Origin: an uncultured Prevotellaceae bacterium
GTDB lineage: Bacteria > Bacteroidota > Bacteroidia > Bacteroidales > Muribaculaceae
Direction of reading: 5' to 3'
NCBI GenBank assembly: GCA_900318065.1
Contig: ONIY01000013.1
Coordinates: forward strand, 1 to 64,000
DNA length: 64,000 nucleotides
Shown here: in pieces, positions 15,820 to 24,173 of the stretch
How the letters are laid out: every line of letters starts with the position of its first letter
Numbering within the stretch: the first letter of the stretch is position 1
Program-made: the position numbers and the translations under genes
The notes under the pieces: model-generated
Seen by the model: the letters and a program-made list of their open reading frames with translations, nothing else
What the model was told of the DNA's origin: nothing
Database searches by the model: none

Positions 15820-17403
15820 TTATTTCACGAGGACTTTCTTGCCTGCGTGGATGTAAATGCCAGCTGGCAGGTTGTTGCTGTCCATCTTGCGGCCCATGAG
15901 GTCGTAGTAGTTGTTGTCGACAGTCTTCTCAACATTGATAGTCTCGATAGCCGATGGGTCGCTAAGGGTAACGCTCACGTTGTCGATAGTGAGTACAAAC
16001 TGGTCGGCATCGCTGATGGCGTGGATGCCAATGTAGTAGTTGCCGTCCTTTGAGTTGCCTGAAACGGTGAACTTGCCCATTTGCTCAGTAACATCATATC
16101 CACTAATCTCAACAGCAGGAATGATAGTTTGGGTCATTGCCTCAACGGTGGGCTCAGAGCCAACCATCACCTCAAGGCGCTCGGGATAGCCCGAAGCCTT
16201 AGCGTCGACCTTGAACTCATACTCAACGCCATCCTCAAGAATGAGGGCGGGAGTAATCAGCCAGTCGTCGGCAGCATTGGCGCTGTTCCACTGGTAAGAC
16301 ACGTTCATCGAAGTGCCATTATAGGTCCAAGTGCGGCTATCATTGTTGGCATTGATAACGGTGTACTCGCTGAAGGCAGCCTGAGTGTCGAAAGTCTCAA
16401 CATAAGGAACTGTGTGGGCACCGTTGTTAGGATCCTTAGTAATGGTGATGTTGCTGAACGCCTGAACGTAGTAGATCACGCCCTTAGTGGTGTTCTGAAC
16501 GAGGTATTCGGTGACGTTGGTGTAGGTGTCGGTAGTCTCGTCATAGGCAAGGACGAAGTCGCAGATGTCCTTCTGGCCCTGGGCATTAGTCTGACCACCA
16601 GCCATGTAGTTGGGACGGTTGGCAACATGACCAATGTACTGGTCCTGAGCAAATGTCACGTTATTGCCCTCACGAGTACCCTTGATCCAAGACTCGGGAA
16701 CGTCGCTGAAGATACCCTGGATGTAAACATCGTTGTCCTTAACGCCCACGTTAACGTTGTACTTGAAGTGAGTGCCGTCATAACCGTTGGCCTCAAAGAT
16801 GTAGGTCTCGGGCTCTACACCCTCGGGAAGCTCAACAAGCACGTCCTCGGCCTGAGTGGTGGGAACATAGTAGGTGCCATAGTCGGCAGCGCCTGCCCAT
16901 TCCTGGCTGTTGGCATATACGGCGCCAAAGACAACGCTCGAGCTGGTGCCAATGAGCGAAATCTTGTCCTCGGTAACGCTGAACTGCACATTGTGGGCAT
17001 TGTTGCGAACCTCAAACTCCTCGTAGTCCTCGTCATAGTCGAGCACTGCAAGAGTGATAACCTGATTGATCTCGCTATCGTAGGCGATGTTCTGGCCCAT
17101 AGGAAGGGTGATGGTGGTGCCATCGTCACTCAAGGTACCCTCAACCCAAGAGTTGATCTCGAGTTTCGACAGAGGCTGCTTGAAGTAGACCTTGTTGTCC
17201 TCGCCAAAGACGATGTCGATAGTGCCGGTTTGTGCACCGCGACGAATATTCTCACCGCTGTAATAATAAGCATAACCTGCACGGTCATAAGTCTTTAACT
17301 CGCCAGCGGGCTGTTCCATAACGATGCCGTAGTCGCTAGCACTCTGCGCCCAAGCGCCAATAGCCATAACGGCCATTGATGTGATAAGTAATAGTTTCTT
17401 CAT
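15820..17403 (-). CDS. secreted choice-of-anchor/adhesin-like protein with C-terminal sorting-like tail
   Basis: A secreted protein of 527 residues. I chose the start at 17403 because it begins a typical signal peptide, MKKLLLITSMAVMAIGAWAQ. The middle holds beta-rich repeats (two related segments around EVRNNAHNVQFSVTEDKISL and GVKDNDVYIQGIFSDVPESW). Residues from about 345 resemble a choice-of-anchor J/cleaved-adhesin domain (VPYVETFDTQAAFSEYTV, ADDWLITPALILEDGVEYEF). The last 30 residues (YYDLMGRKM, LPAGIYIHAGKKVLVK) match the C-terminal tail common on Bacteroidetes secreted proteins. Probably surface or extracellular; the ligand is unknown. It converges on the CobW-family gene across a terminator. 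Confidence 0.78.
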   Translation of the reverse strand: MKKLLLITSMAVMAIGAWAQSASDYGIVMEQPAGELKTYDRAGYAYYYSGENIRRGAQTGTIDIVFGEDNKVYFKQPLSKLEINSWVEGTLSDDGTTITLPMGQNIAYDSEINQVITLAVLDYDEDYEEFEVRNNAHNVQFSVTEDKISLIGTSSSVVFGAVYANSQEWAGAADYGTYYVPTTQAEDVLVELPEGVEPETYIFEANGYDGTHFKYNVNVGVKDNDVYIQGIFSDVPESWIKGTREGNNVTFAQDQYIGHVANRPNYMAGGQTNAQGQKDICDFVLAYDETTDTYTNVTEYLVQNTTKGVIYYVQAFSNITITKDPNNGAHTVPYVETFDTQAAFSEYTVINANNDSRTWTYNGTSMNVSYQWNSANAADDWLITPALILEDGVEYEFKVDAKASGYPERLEVMVGSEPTVEAMTQTIIPAVEISGYDVTEQMGKFTVSGNSKDGNYYIGIHAISDADQFVLTIDNVSVTLSDPSAIETINVEKTVDNNYYDLMGRKMDSNNLPAGIYIHAGKKVLVK

Positions 17404-17570
17404 GTTTTGTTGTTTGTGAAATTGTGTATTGAGCCTTAAAACATTCTCATACAACTCGAAAGGCTCATTAGTTCGGGTAGTATTAATTTTTATGTTGCAA
17501 AAGTAATTATAATTTGCTCATAGCGGTTTACGAGACCCACTATTTTTAAGGATTATTATACAAATATGGT

Positions 17571-17786
17571 TGATGGTTTATTGTTTATAGTTCTCTTGGT
17601 TTATGGTTTATTGTTTATAGTTTATGGTTTATGGAAAACAGTGGCGAGATTAGTTTATTGTTTATAGTTTATGGAAAACAGTGGCGAGACTAGATGCACT
17701 ACAATCTCACAATCGGTTGGCAGGTCGCAAGGCACCGCCTTGCGAAAACAACTGATAACTGATTACTGACTACTGACTACTGACAG
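17571..17786. repeat. mosaic spacer repeats (tttatggtttatag and aactgattactg families)
   Basis: The 383-bp gap between the secreted protein and the GT2 gene holds no gene. At 17571-17672 are repeated tttatggtttattgtttatag units, including two copies of atggaaaacagtggcgaga. At 17751-17785 are aactgataactgattactgactactg units. A small hairpin, gcaaggcaccgccttgc, lies near 17729. The same two families recur at 36091-36394. Confidence 0.85.
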
Positions 17787-18731
17787 CTACCTCATGAGCC
17801 ATCGGGCGATGCGTGCTGAGCCGCGCTTGCCGCGGACGATGCGCTTGAAAAGCCGCGGCATGACAACGCGGTAGGTCCACTTGCGGTTAAGCACCGAGTA
17901 GGCCTTCTGCGCTGCCGGCTTTGCAAACTCGGGATGCCCCTCTCGCTGATACTGCGCTGCCAGCACCAGGAGGCGGTAGTACAGCAGGTCGTAGTAGCGC
18001 TGCTTGTTGAGCAGCGAGGAGTTCTTCACGTCGAGCACCATAGTGCGCAACGACAATTCCCACTTGCCATGATTGGCAGTAAAATTGGTGCCAGTGATGG
18101 AATTCTCGCCACCATAGATCACGTCGACACGTGGTTTCCCTTCAAGATAGCCTATCACAGGCTTGGCGAGCAGGATTCTGAGTCCATACTCAAAGTCGTT
18201 CCAGTGCGACAGGTTGTTGTTCCACTCAATGTGACGAATGAAATCGTGCCTTGCACAAAACGCCTGCGTTGCCAGCACGCTGTGCAGGATGTGGTTGGCT
18301 ATCAGGTCTTTCTTGTAGAGAGGCATCGCCTTTTTCTCTCCCATGTCGTCAACCTGGTTGCGGCGGCAAATCACCACGTCGACCTGCTGTGGCGACGACT
18401 CAAAGGCGTCGACATACTTCTGCACCAGCCTGCGCTCCATGAGGTCGTCGCTGTCGAAGAACATCAGGTAGTCGCCAGTGGCAAACTGCATGCCGCGGTT
18501 GCGTGCGGCGCTTGCCGTTTGCTGCTTCTCCTGTGTGACGATGACCTCGAAGTCGGGGGCGTTGTTGTCGATTTTAAACTGGTTGAGCACCACAAGCGAG
18601 TCGTCGGTCGAGAAGTTGTCGACGAGCACCACCTGCAGCGGCCTGTAGGTTTGCTCCAGCACCGTCTTGAGAGTGCGCGGCACCAGATTGGCACGATTAT
18701 AAACGGGTATTACTATTGAGACAGTTTTCAT
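17787..18731 (-). CDS. family 2 glycosyltransferase
   Basis: A 314-residue GT-A fold transferase. The N-terminal nucleotide-sugar site (SIVIPVYNRANLVPRTL, VVLVDNFSTDDS) and the metal-binding DSDD in YLMFFDSDDLM are clear. The basic C-terminus (VMPRLFKRIVRGKRGSARIARWLMR) could hold it to the membrane surface. The donor and acceptor cannot be read from the sequence. It is transcribed away from the GT4-type gene from a promoter shared in form with that gene. The leader is only about 4-5 bases by promoter position, so the transcript may be nearly leaderless. It is the first gene of the glycan island. Confidence 0.9.
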   Translation of the reverse strand: MKTVSIVIPVYNRANLVPRTLKTVLEQTYRPLQVVLVDNFSTDDSLVVLNQFKIDNNAPDFEVIVTQEKQQTASAARNRGMQFATGDYLMFFDSDDLMERRLVQKYVDAFESSPQQVDVVICRRNQVDDMGEKKAMPLYKKDLIANHILHSVLATQAFCARHDFIRHIEWNNNLSHWNDFEYGLRILLAKPVIGYLEGKPRVDVIYGGENSITGTNFTANHGKWELSLRTMVLDVKNSSLLNKQRYYDLLYYRLLVLAAQYQREGHPEFAKPAAQKAYSVLNRKWTYRVVMPRLFKRIVRGKRGSARIARWLMR

Positions 18732-18739
18732 ATTGAGTC

Positions 18740-18770
18740 CAAAATTAGTGCAAACCGAGATAAATACAAA
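18740..18770 (-). promoter_or_regulatory. GT2 promoter with conserved spacer
   Basis: On the minus strand: TTTG, a 19-bp spacer ending CTCGGTTTGCAC, and TAATTTTG. The same spacer motif recurs at 18894-18924 (plus) and 25419-25449 (minus). Confidence 0.8.
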
Positions 18771-18868
18771 ATGAAAATCAAATAATTTTCATTTTTATTT
18801 GCGAGGTGCAGCCTAATTTATCGAAAATTAGTGCAAACCGAGATAAATACAAAATGAAAATCAAATAA
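18741..18868. repeat. exact 45-bp direct repeat carrying a promoter
   Basis: Copy one is 18741-18785 and copy two 18824-18868, identical over 45 bp. Each contains the reverse complement of the TTTG-N19-TAATTTT promoter core. The copy far from the GT2 gene lacks the final G of the -7 box (TAATTTTC), so it may be weak or inactive. Confidence 0.92.
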
Positions 18869-18893
18869 AAATAAAAAAAACTTCGTTTATTAT

Positions 18894-18924
18894 TTTGTTC
18901 TGCTCTCGGTTTGCACTAAATTTG
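18894..18924 (+). promoter_or_regulatory. GT4-type gene promoter with conserved spacer
   Basis: TTTG (18894-18897), a 19-bp spacer ending CTCGGTTTGCAC, TAAATTTG (18917-18924). The leader to the ATG at 18951 is about 20 bp. Confidence 0.82.
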
Positions 18925-18950
18925 CATTGCTTATAGTAAAAAATGCTGCG

Positions 18951-20075
18951 ATGAAGATACTGTTCGTTGGCGATGCAAGTAATATGCACAACTGCCTCGC
19001 CCAAGCCTTGAGAGACTTGGGGCACACCGCTGTTGTCGCCAGCAACGGTTCGCACTGGATGGACACCAGCCGCGACATCGATCTCAAGCGCGGGCCAGGC
19101 AAGATGGGCGCAGTGAAATATGTGCTCGATGTGCTCAGGGCGTTGCCACGCATGCAGGGCTTTGACGTGGTGGTGACCTGCGGCAGCATCTTCCTCGACC
19201 TCAAGCCGCAGAAGGTGCGCCGGGTCTTTGACTGGCTCAAGCGCCACAACCGCTCGATGGTGATGAGCGCCCTGGGCACCGACTATGTGTACTTCCATGC
19301 CTGCCACGATGGCAAGACCTATCGCTACAACGACTTCATGGTGGGCGAGCACCCTTCGCCCTACGCATTGTCAAAGGAATACCAAGCCAAGCACGAGGAC
19401 AACTGGAAACTGCCGCTCATGCGCCAGCACAGCGAGCACATCGTAGGCAACATTGATGGCGCCATCTCGTGCCTGTGGGAGTATCACGCATGCTACAAGC
19501 CGCTGCTGGGCGACCGCCTTGCCTATGGCGGCATACCCGTCGACACCAAGGGCGTGGAGCCACACTTGATTGACCGTGAGCCCGAGAAGGTGAAACTGTT
19601 CATTGGCATTCAGCGCGACCGCAACATCCTCAAGGGCACCGACCGGCTGCTCGAGGCGGCGCGGCGCACTGTGGACCGCTACCCCACCCTGTGCGAACTC
19701 AAGGTGGTAGAGAACGTCCCCTACGAGGAATATGTGACACTGCTTAGCCAGTCGCATGTGCTGCTCGACCAGCTTTACTCCTATACCCCTGCCACCAACG
19801 CCCTGCTCGCCATGGCGCGCGGACTGGTCGCCGTGAGTGGCGCTGAGCCTGAATACTACGACCTGATTGGCGAACGCGACAACCACCCCATCATCAATGT
19901 GAGTCCGCTTGTGGAAGGTGACATCGACGCCAAGCTCGAATGGCTTGTGCACAACAAGAACCTTCTGCCCGACCTGAGCCGCCGCAGCCGCGAGTTTGTC
20001 GTTAAGCACAACGACTCACAAGTCGTAGCCCGCCGCCACTTGGAGTTTTATGAGAAGATATTAGACAAGAAATAA
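18951..20075 (+). CDS. GT4-like glycosyltransferase
   Basis: A 374-residue protein with a GT-B layout. The first domain starts MKILFVGDASNMHNCLAQAL with a glycine-rich loop of the acceptor site. The second has LFIGIQRDRNILKGTDRLLEA and the sugar-nucleotide segment SYTPATNALLAMARGLVAVSG followed by AEPEYYDLIGE, comparable to the E-x7-E site of GT4 enzymes. I chose the start at 18951 because it gives the canonical MKILFVG beginning and an ordinary leader from the promoter. It is likely part of a cell-surface or secreted glycan pathway; the linkage is unknown. The TA pair directly follows it. Confidence 0.8.
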   Translation: MKILFVGDASNMHNCLAQALRDLGHTAVVASNGSHWMDTSRDIDLKRGPGKMGAVKYVLDVLRALPRMQGFDVVVTCGSIFLDLKPQKVRRVFDWLKRHNRSMVMSALGTDYVYFHACHDGKTYRYNDFMVGEHPSPYALSKEYQAKHEDNWKLPLMRQHSEHIVGNIDGAISCLWEYHACYKPLLGDRLAYGGIPVDTKGVEPHLIDREPEKVKLFIGIQRDRNILKGTDRLLEAARRTVDRYPTLCELKVVENVPYEEYVTLLSQSHVLLDQLYSYTPATNALLAMARGLVAVSGAEPEYYDLIGERDNHPIINVSPLVEGDIDAKLEWLVHNKNLLPDLSRRSREFVVKHNDSQVVARRHLEFYEKILDKK

Positions 20076-20096
20076 GATTCTATTTTGTAATAGAAT

Positions 20097-20127
20097 TTGC
20101 ACAGTTCATATTTTTGTACTAATTTTG
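20097..20127 (+). promoter_or_regulatory. promoter of the Phd/YoeB pair
   Basis: TTGC at 20097-20100, 19 bp, TAATTTTG at 20120-20127. It overlaps the palindrome at 20122-20135. Confidence 0.75.
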
Positions 20128-20135
20128 TACAAAAT
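20122..20135. promoter_or_regulatory. palindromic operator candidate of the TA pair
   Basis: ATTTTGTACAAAAT is a perfect 14-bp palindrome sitting on the -7 box; a second half-site (ttttgtac) lies just upstream at about 20113. Type II antitoxins commonly bind such sites to repress their own operon, so this is a plausible autoregulatory operator. Confidence 0.6.
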
Positions 20136-20162
20136 AATTACAACCTATACATTAGTATTATT

Positions 20163-20420
20163 ATGACAAACACTATTGAACTGACAACAACCGAGTTCCG
20201 TAAAGAACAAAAAAAATGGCTCGACTTGGCTGCCAAAGGCACATCAATCTTGATATGTCGCGGCAAGGAATTGTTTTTGCTCAACAAGGTGCCAACATCA
20301 TATAGACTAGACGATGAAACATTACAAATTGTAGAAGAAGGTTTGCAAGAATACCAAGCAGGCAAGACTACATCAATTAAAGATGCTGATGAATTGAATA
20401 AATTCCTTGACTCGCTATAA
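20163..20420 (+). CDS. type II antitoxin, Phd/YefM-like
   Basis: An 85-residue protein that resembles prevent-host-death/YefM antitoxins: LTTTEFRKEQKKWLDLAAKG, then the strand ILICRGKELFLLNKV. It would bind and neutralise the toxin encoded next, and repress its own promoter. The ATG at 20163 starts MTNTIEL after a short leader. The base composition is clearly more AT-rich than the glycosyltransferase genes on both sides, which suggests separate acquisition. The toxin gene follows after 2 bp. Confidence 0.82.
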   Translation: MTNTIELTTTEFRKEQKKWLDLAAKGTSILICRGKELFLLNKVPTSYRLDDETLQIVEEGLQEYQAGKTTSIKDADELNKFLDSL

Positions 20421-20422
20421 TT

Positions 20423-20695
20423 ATGTACAGGATAGAAATTACTGATAGAGCGAAGAAAGAAATAGCTGCATTCAAAAGATCGGATATTGCTTCTTATAAA
20501 AAGATTGCAAAGTTATTATCAGAACTACAGCAACATCCTCGCATTGGTACAGGACATCCAGAACCATTATCACACGGTAATGACCAATTGTACTCTAGGT
20601 GCATAAATAAAAAATACAGGCTCATTTATACAATTTTTGATGAAGTGGTCACAGTATTGGTATTAACAACAAAAGGCCATTACGAGGACAAATAA
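20423..20695 (+). CDS. type II toxin, Txe/YoeB-like mRNA interferase
   Basis: A 90-residue RelE-superfamily toxin. The pattern is that of Txe/YoeB: YRIEITDRAKKEIAAFKRSD, then LSELQQHPRIGTGHPEPLSH, the positively charged RCINKKYRLIYTI strand and the short tail TTKGHYEDK where YoeB has its catalytic His-Tyr end. Such toxins enter the ribosomal A site and cut mRNA. It is paired with the antitoxin 2 bp upstream and is intact by sequence. The pair lies between two glycosyltransferase genes on the same strand. Confidence 0.85.
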   Translation: MYRIEITDRAKKEIAAFKRSDIASYKKIAKLLSELQQHPRIGTGHPEPLSHGNDQLYSRCINKKYRLIYTIFDEVVTVLVLTTKGHYEDK

Positions 20696-20708
20696 TCCAA
20701 ACAAGTTA

Positions 20709-21533
20709 ATGACACTAGAGATACTCATATCGACCCTTGATGAGGGAATAAACAGCGTTCCTGCCATGTTGCTTGAGCAGCGTGAGGGAATAGGCTATGT
20801 GGTGTCGTGGCAGCACAGCGAGGGAAAAGAGATTGCGATGCCCAGCCAGCTCAAGCGCGACGACGTGAAAGTGTGTGACCTCGTCGGGCGAGGCCTGAGC
20901 CGCAACCGCAACAACGGCCTGCGCAATGCCACTGCCGACGTGTGCCTGATTGCCGACGACGACTGCCGATACACGCATGAGAGACTGCAAACAGTAATCG
21001 ACACCTTTGCCCAAAATCCCGAAGTTGATATCGCAACTTTCCAATTTGAGGGAGCTGGTTCCACAAAGACATTTCCCAAAAAGACTTTCAACCTTTCAAC
21101 ATTTCCAAAAGGCTATTTCGTGTCATCTATCGAAATCGCACTTCGACGCAAGAGTGTTGTTAATAAAATATGGTTCAATGAGAATTTTGGACTGGGCGCT
21201 CAAGTGTTTCATTGTGGCGAAGAGCACATTTTCATACAAGATGCCCTGTCGCAAGGACTCACTTGCATGTTCTTTCCAATAACAATCGTTAGTGAGAATG
21301 ACTCTACAATTAGCATTAGTCGCGATGTTGAGAGCGGCACATTGATGGCCCATGGCGCCATGATGCATCTGTACAATCCCAAAACCAAATACTTGCGAGT
21401 GCTTATCAAGGCCTATAGACTATGGCGTAAAAGAAATGTGCCATTATTCAAGGCTTTAAGGCACATGAACAATGGCATTAAGTATATAAAATCACATCCT
21501 GAAATGATGAAAACTACTTCATCATCAACATAA
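20709..21533 (+). CDS. glycosyltransferase, family 2 (GT-A fold)
   Basis: A 274-residue GT-A enzyme. The N-terminus is EILISTLDEGINSVP, the middle has SRNRNNGLRNATADVCLIADDDCRY with the acidic DDD metal motif, and GAQVFHCGEEHIFIQDAL supplies the later catalytic acid region typical of GT2 enzymes. The C-terminus is basic and could contact the membrane. It begins 13 bp after the toxin stop, so it may be read from the TA transcript. Its last 20 bp overlap the end of the convergent ATP-grasp gene, an unusually tight convergent arrangement. The sugar specificity is unknown. Confidence 0.82.
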   Translation: MTLEILISTLDEGINSVPAMLLEQREGIGYVVSWQHSEGKEIAMPSQLKRDDVKVCDLVGRGLSRNRNNGLRNATADVCLIADDDCRYTHERLQTVIDTFAQNPEVDIATFQFEGAGSTKTFPKKTFNLSTFPKGYFVSSIEIALRRKSVVNKIWFNENFGLGAQVFHCGEEHIFIQDALSQGLTCMFFPITIVSENDSTISISRDVESGTLMAHGAMMHLYNPKTKYLRVLIKAYRLWRKRNVPLFKALRHMNNGIKYIKSHPEMMKTTSSST

Positions 21534-22392
21534 AGTCCTCAAAACGTCGCCAGCAGCCATCAATCATGCCAGAGTTGAGTTCTTGATCTATTCCATCAAT
21601 CATCGCAAACGGACTCATTCCCGACAAAATGTTCACACAAGCTGTGCCCGAGATGCGCTTCGAGAACTCGATATAATAATAGTCGCCTTTCTTGTCTTGA
21701 CACAACTGCAGGTGAAAAATGTCGCTGAACATTCCATCGTTACTGGGACAAGCCGCTTTGACAAACTCCGTTACATGCATTGCAAGTTCGCCCTCGAGCG
21801 GCAGCAGCTTGATAAATCTGTCATAGCCATTCTTGAGTGTCACCTCACGTGGGAATATATACATTTTCTCGTCGTCATAACGCAGCACATCAACCACATA
21901 TTCATGGTCAATGTCAATCTTCTGCATCACGCAAGCATTGTCAAGGAACTGGATGTTGCGCGAGCCTGCCGACATGCTATTAGGCTTAACACAAACGTTG
22001 GTTAATGAGAAAGTCTCTGGAACTTTTATAGCGCAGGTTGCAGTCGCTCGAGCCAGCAGTTCGTTCATGTGCTGCTTTTTGTAGTAATGTGGCTCGATGC
22101 AAGAAAAGCGGTGTTCTGATGCCACTTGTGTAGCCACAGGATTGGACTGGCGAGTGAGTTCGTCGGCGGGGAATATCACAGCCTCTCCTGCCGAAAGCAT
22201 TTCAAATGCCTGACGGTCATGAATGAGGCTCACCTGCGGGTGACGCGACACAATGTGCTGGAAATCCTCATCCAGGTCGCTCAAGAAAAGACGGTGCTTT
22301 GCGCCGGTGGCATCCACATAGTGCTCAAAAAACAACTCGGCACTGAGTCCTGCCCTACTGCCTGATTCAAATACTACAAAGTTCATAGTCAT
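21514..22392 (-). CDS. ATP-grasp enzyme (carbamoyl-phosphate-synthase-like)
   Basis: A 292-residue protein of the ATP-grasp type. An N-terminal Rossmann-like domain (NFVVFESGSRAGLSAELFF, KHRLFLSDLDEDF) precedes an ATP-binding part with CVKPNSMSAGSRNIQFL and the strand EYVVDVLRYDDE; the metal-ligand region near the end is YYYIEFSKRISGTA. Start at 22392 gives MTMNFVVF and an ATGA overlap with the PIG-L stop, so translation is probably coupled. ATP-grasp enzymes ligate a carboxylate to an amine or thiol. Beside a PIG-L deacetylase it could acylate a freed amino group on a glycan; that link is inference. Confidence 0.72.
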   Translation of the reverse strand: MTMNFVVFESGSRAGLSAELFFEHYVDATGAKHRLFLSDLDEDFQHIVSRHPQVSLIHDRQAFEMLSAGEAVIFPADELTRQSNPVATQVASEHRFSCIEPHYYKKQHMNELLARATATCAIKVPETFSLTNVCVKPNSMSAGSRNIQFLDNACVMQKIDIDHEYVVDVLRYDDEKMYIFPREVTLKNGYDRFIKLLPLEGELAMHVTEFVKAACPSNDGMFSDIFHLQLCQDKKGDYYYIEFSKRISGTACVNILSGMSPFAMIDGIDQELNSGMIDGCWRRFEDFMLMMK

Positions 22393-23030
22393 TTTATTAT
22401 ACGCTGCACATAAAACATCTCGGCATATCGGCGACCGCACTCAAGGCCTCTCATTCGAGCCAGAGCCCTTATTCCCTCTTCGTTTAGTGGTGAAGGCAAT
22501 GTCTTGATTTGAGTCTCATAATTATAAAAAAGTCTCACTTTTTCATCGATATGCTCTTCAATGTCATAATAGAACAATCCACCAGGAATCTTGTCTCCAC
22601 TATTTACGAATGGATATTCATATAGTGCAAAGAGCGAAGGCATAACATTTTCTTTTAGCCTCATGGCAGCCTTAGTGCATTGATACATCACAATATGGTC
22701 TTGATGATGCGAAGGATAGTTGACAAAAACCTCATCGGGAAGGAACTCACCAATCACCTTATCGATTGCTGTGGTTATCTCCCTGGCGGGGAGAGTATCC
22801 ATCTCGGCATCTTTATTGTGATAGAGAATGTCGTAGCTATAACCTGTTTCACGAGCCACTTTATCAACTTCTTGAAGCCTGCGCTCAAGTGGTTGGCGCA
22901 CATCACAACCTCCTATGGTTCCAAACACGACATGAACTTGAGCACCTTGCTTGATTTGGCTCAACATATATCCTCCACAACCTAATATCTCGTCATCGGA
23001 GTGTGGAGCTATTATCAAGATCTTTTTCAT
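22389..23030 (-). CDS. PIG-L family N-acetylglucosaminyl deacetylase-like hydrolase
   Basis: A 213-residue LmbE/PIG-L protein. The zinc-binding motif APHSDDEILGCGG is at residues 8-20, and the later His pair is in YPSHHQDHIVMY near residue 110. Members remove acetyl groups from GlcNAc-containing molecules such as GlcNAc-PI, mycothiol or bacillithiol precursors and antibiotics. In this glycan island a glycan or glycolipid substrate is most likely. It lies 19 bp after the DUF4369 lipoprotein gene and overlaps the ATP-grasp gene by 4 bp, so the three are probably co-transcribed. Confidence 0.9.
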   Translation of the reverse strand: MKKILIIAPHSDDEILGCGGYMLSQIKQGAQVHVVFGTIGGCDVRQPLERRLQEVDKVARETGYSYDILYHNKDAEMDTLPAREITTAIDKVIGEFLPDEVFVNYPSHHQDHIVMYQCTKAAMRLKENVMPSLFALYEYPFVNSGDKIPGGLFYYDIEEHIDEKVRLFYNYETQIKTLPSPLNEEGIRALARMRGLECGRRYAEMFYVQRIIK

Positions 23031-23049
23031 GATTTACCCTAATAATCAA

Positions 23050-24138
23050 TTATAAGTATTTAGTGAGTGACGCCTCGAGTTGCTCGATATTAGCCACTTT
23101 CTCCACTATCTCGCCCTTGCGGTCGATGATGAAGATGGTGGGGATGCTGGTGATGTTGTAGGCACCGGCATTGCGTGAGTACTCGCCGTCGGGGTCGCGC
23201 ATCACAATCCATGGGAGCGAAGCCACTGCTTGCATCCACTGCGCCTCATTGCCGTCGAGGCACACCTGGAAAATCTCGAAACCGCGAGATTTATACTTGG
23301 TGTACATCTCGTTGAGCAGCTTGTTGAGCGCTGGCGAGAACGACTGGTCCTGCATGGTGAAGTTGAGCAGCACCACATTGCCATGCGACGACACTTCTTG
23401 CAGGCTTTGCATCTTGCCCTTCTTGTCCTGGAGCTTCACGTCGATGAGCAGAGCCTGTGTGGCAACGATAGTGTCGCGGCTGGCAGTGCTCATGCTGCGT
23501 CGCTGGCTCAGTCCCTGCTTGAAGTTGTCGACCATATAGGTAGTGCGAGGGTCGTTGGGACGGAAGTTGGCAAAGGCATTGGTCACAGCGCCTATTATCT
23601 TGAAGTCCCGGTTGTCGATGGGGTCAAAAAGAGGTTGGTTGCCAATGTATTTATTGATGAGATAGAACGAGACGATGCTTGCTGGATCTTTCACCAGGTC
23701 GCGGCTGAGCTGTTCTTTCCATTTCTTATAGGCATCGCTGCTGGTGTCGCCCGCCTTGCTGAACTTTGCCGCCTGCTTGTCGATGTTCATCACCTTCACA
23801 GCATTGTCGCTGCCACTGAGGGTGTAGTCCTCGTCAAACTTAGCGAGCGAGGTCTTAATCTCAATGTTGTCGATGCTGTCGATGGGGAAATAGATGTTCT
23901 TGTCGCGGTAACCCAGACGGTAGATGTTGGGGTACTCGGCAGCATCCTCGGTAAAGGCAAACTTTCCTGCGCTCGTCTTCACGCTGTCGACAAAGAGCCA
24001 GTTGCCATTGATAGTTGTCTCAAGATAAAGAGTGGTGGTGTCGCCGGCACCTTCCACAGTGCCGCTCACCTTAAACTTGTTGCCGTTGCAAGAGCACATC
24101 AGTGCCACAAGAACAGCCAGGAGCATTAATTTCTTCAT
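23050..24138 (-). CDS. DUF4369/thioredoxin-fold lipoprotein lacking the CxxC pair
   Basis: A 362-residue lipoprotein with signal MKKLMLLAVLVALMCSC and the lipobox Cys at 17. The first third matches DUF4369 (FKVSGTVEGAGDTTTLYLET, NIYRLGYRDKNIYFP). The last third is an AhpC/TlpA-like thioredoxin domain (NVVLLNFTMQDQSFSPALNKL, GFEIFQVCLDGNEAQW, ITSIPTIFIIDRKGEIV). The redox CxxC expected right after the NF-strand is replaced by DQSFSP, so it probably does not do disulfide exchange. It would sit in the envelope as a binding or structural protein. The remains of a TA locus lie upstream. Confidence 0.8.
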   Translation of the reverse strand: MKKLMLLAVLVALMCSCNGNKFKVSGTVEGAGDTTTLYLETTINGNWLFVDSVKTSAGKFAFTEDAAEYPNIYRLGYRDKNIYFPIDSIDNIEIKTSLAKFDEDYTLSGSDNAVKVMNIDKQAAKFSKAGDTSSDAYKKWKEQLSRDLVKDPASIVSFYLINKYIGNQPLFDPIDNRDFKIIGAVTNAFANFRPNDPRTTYMVDNFKQGLSQRRSMSTASRDTIVATQALLIDVKLQDKKGKMQSLQEVSSHGNVVLLNFTMQDQSFSPALNKLLNEMYTKYKSRGFEIFQVCLDGNEAQWMQAVASLPWIVMRDPDGEYSRNAGAYNITSIPTIFIIDRKGEIVEKVANIEQLEASLTKYL

Positions 24139-24173
24139 ATATTGTTATCTTACTAAAATCTAATTATTTTAAA

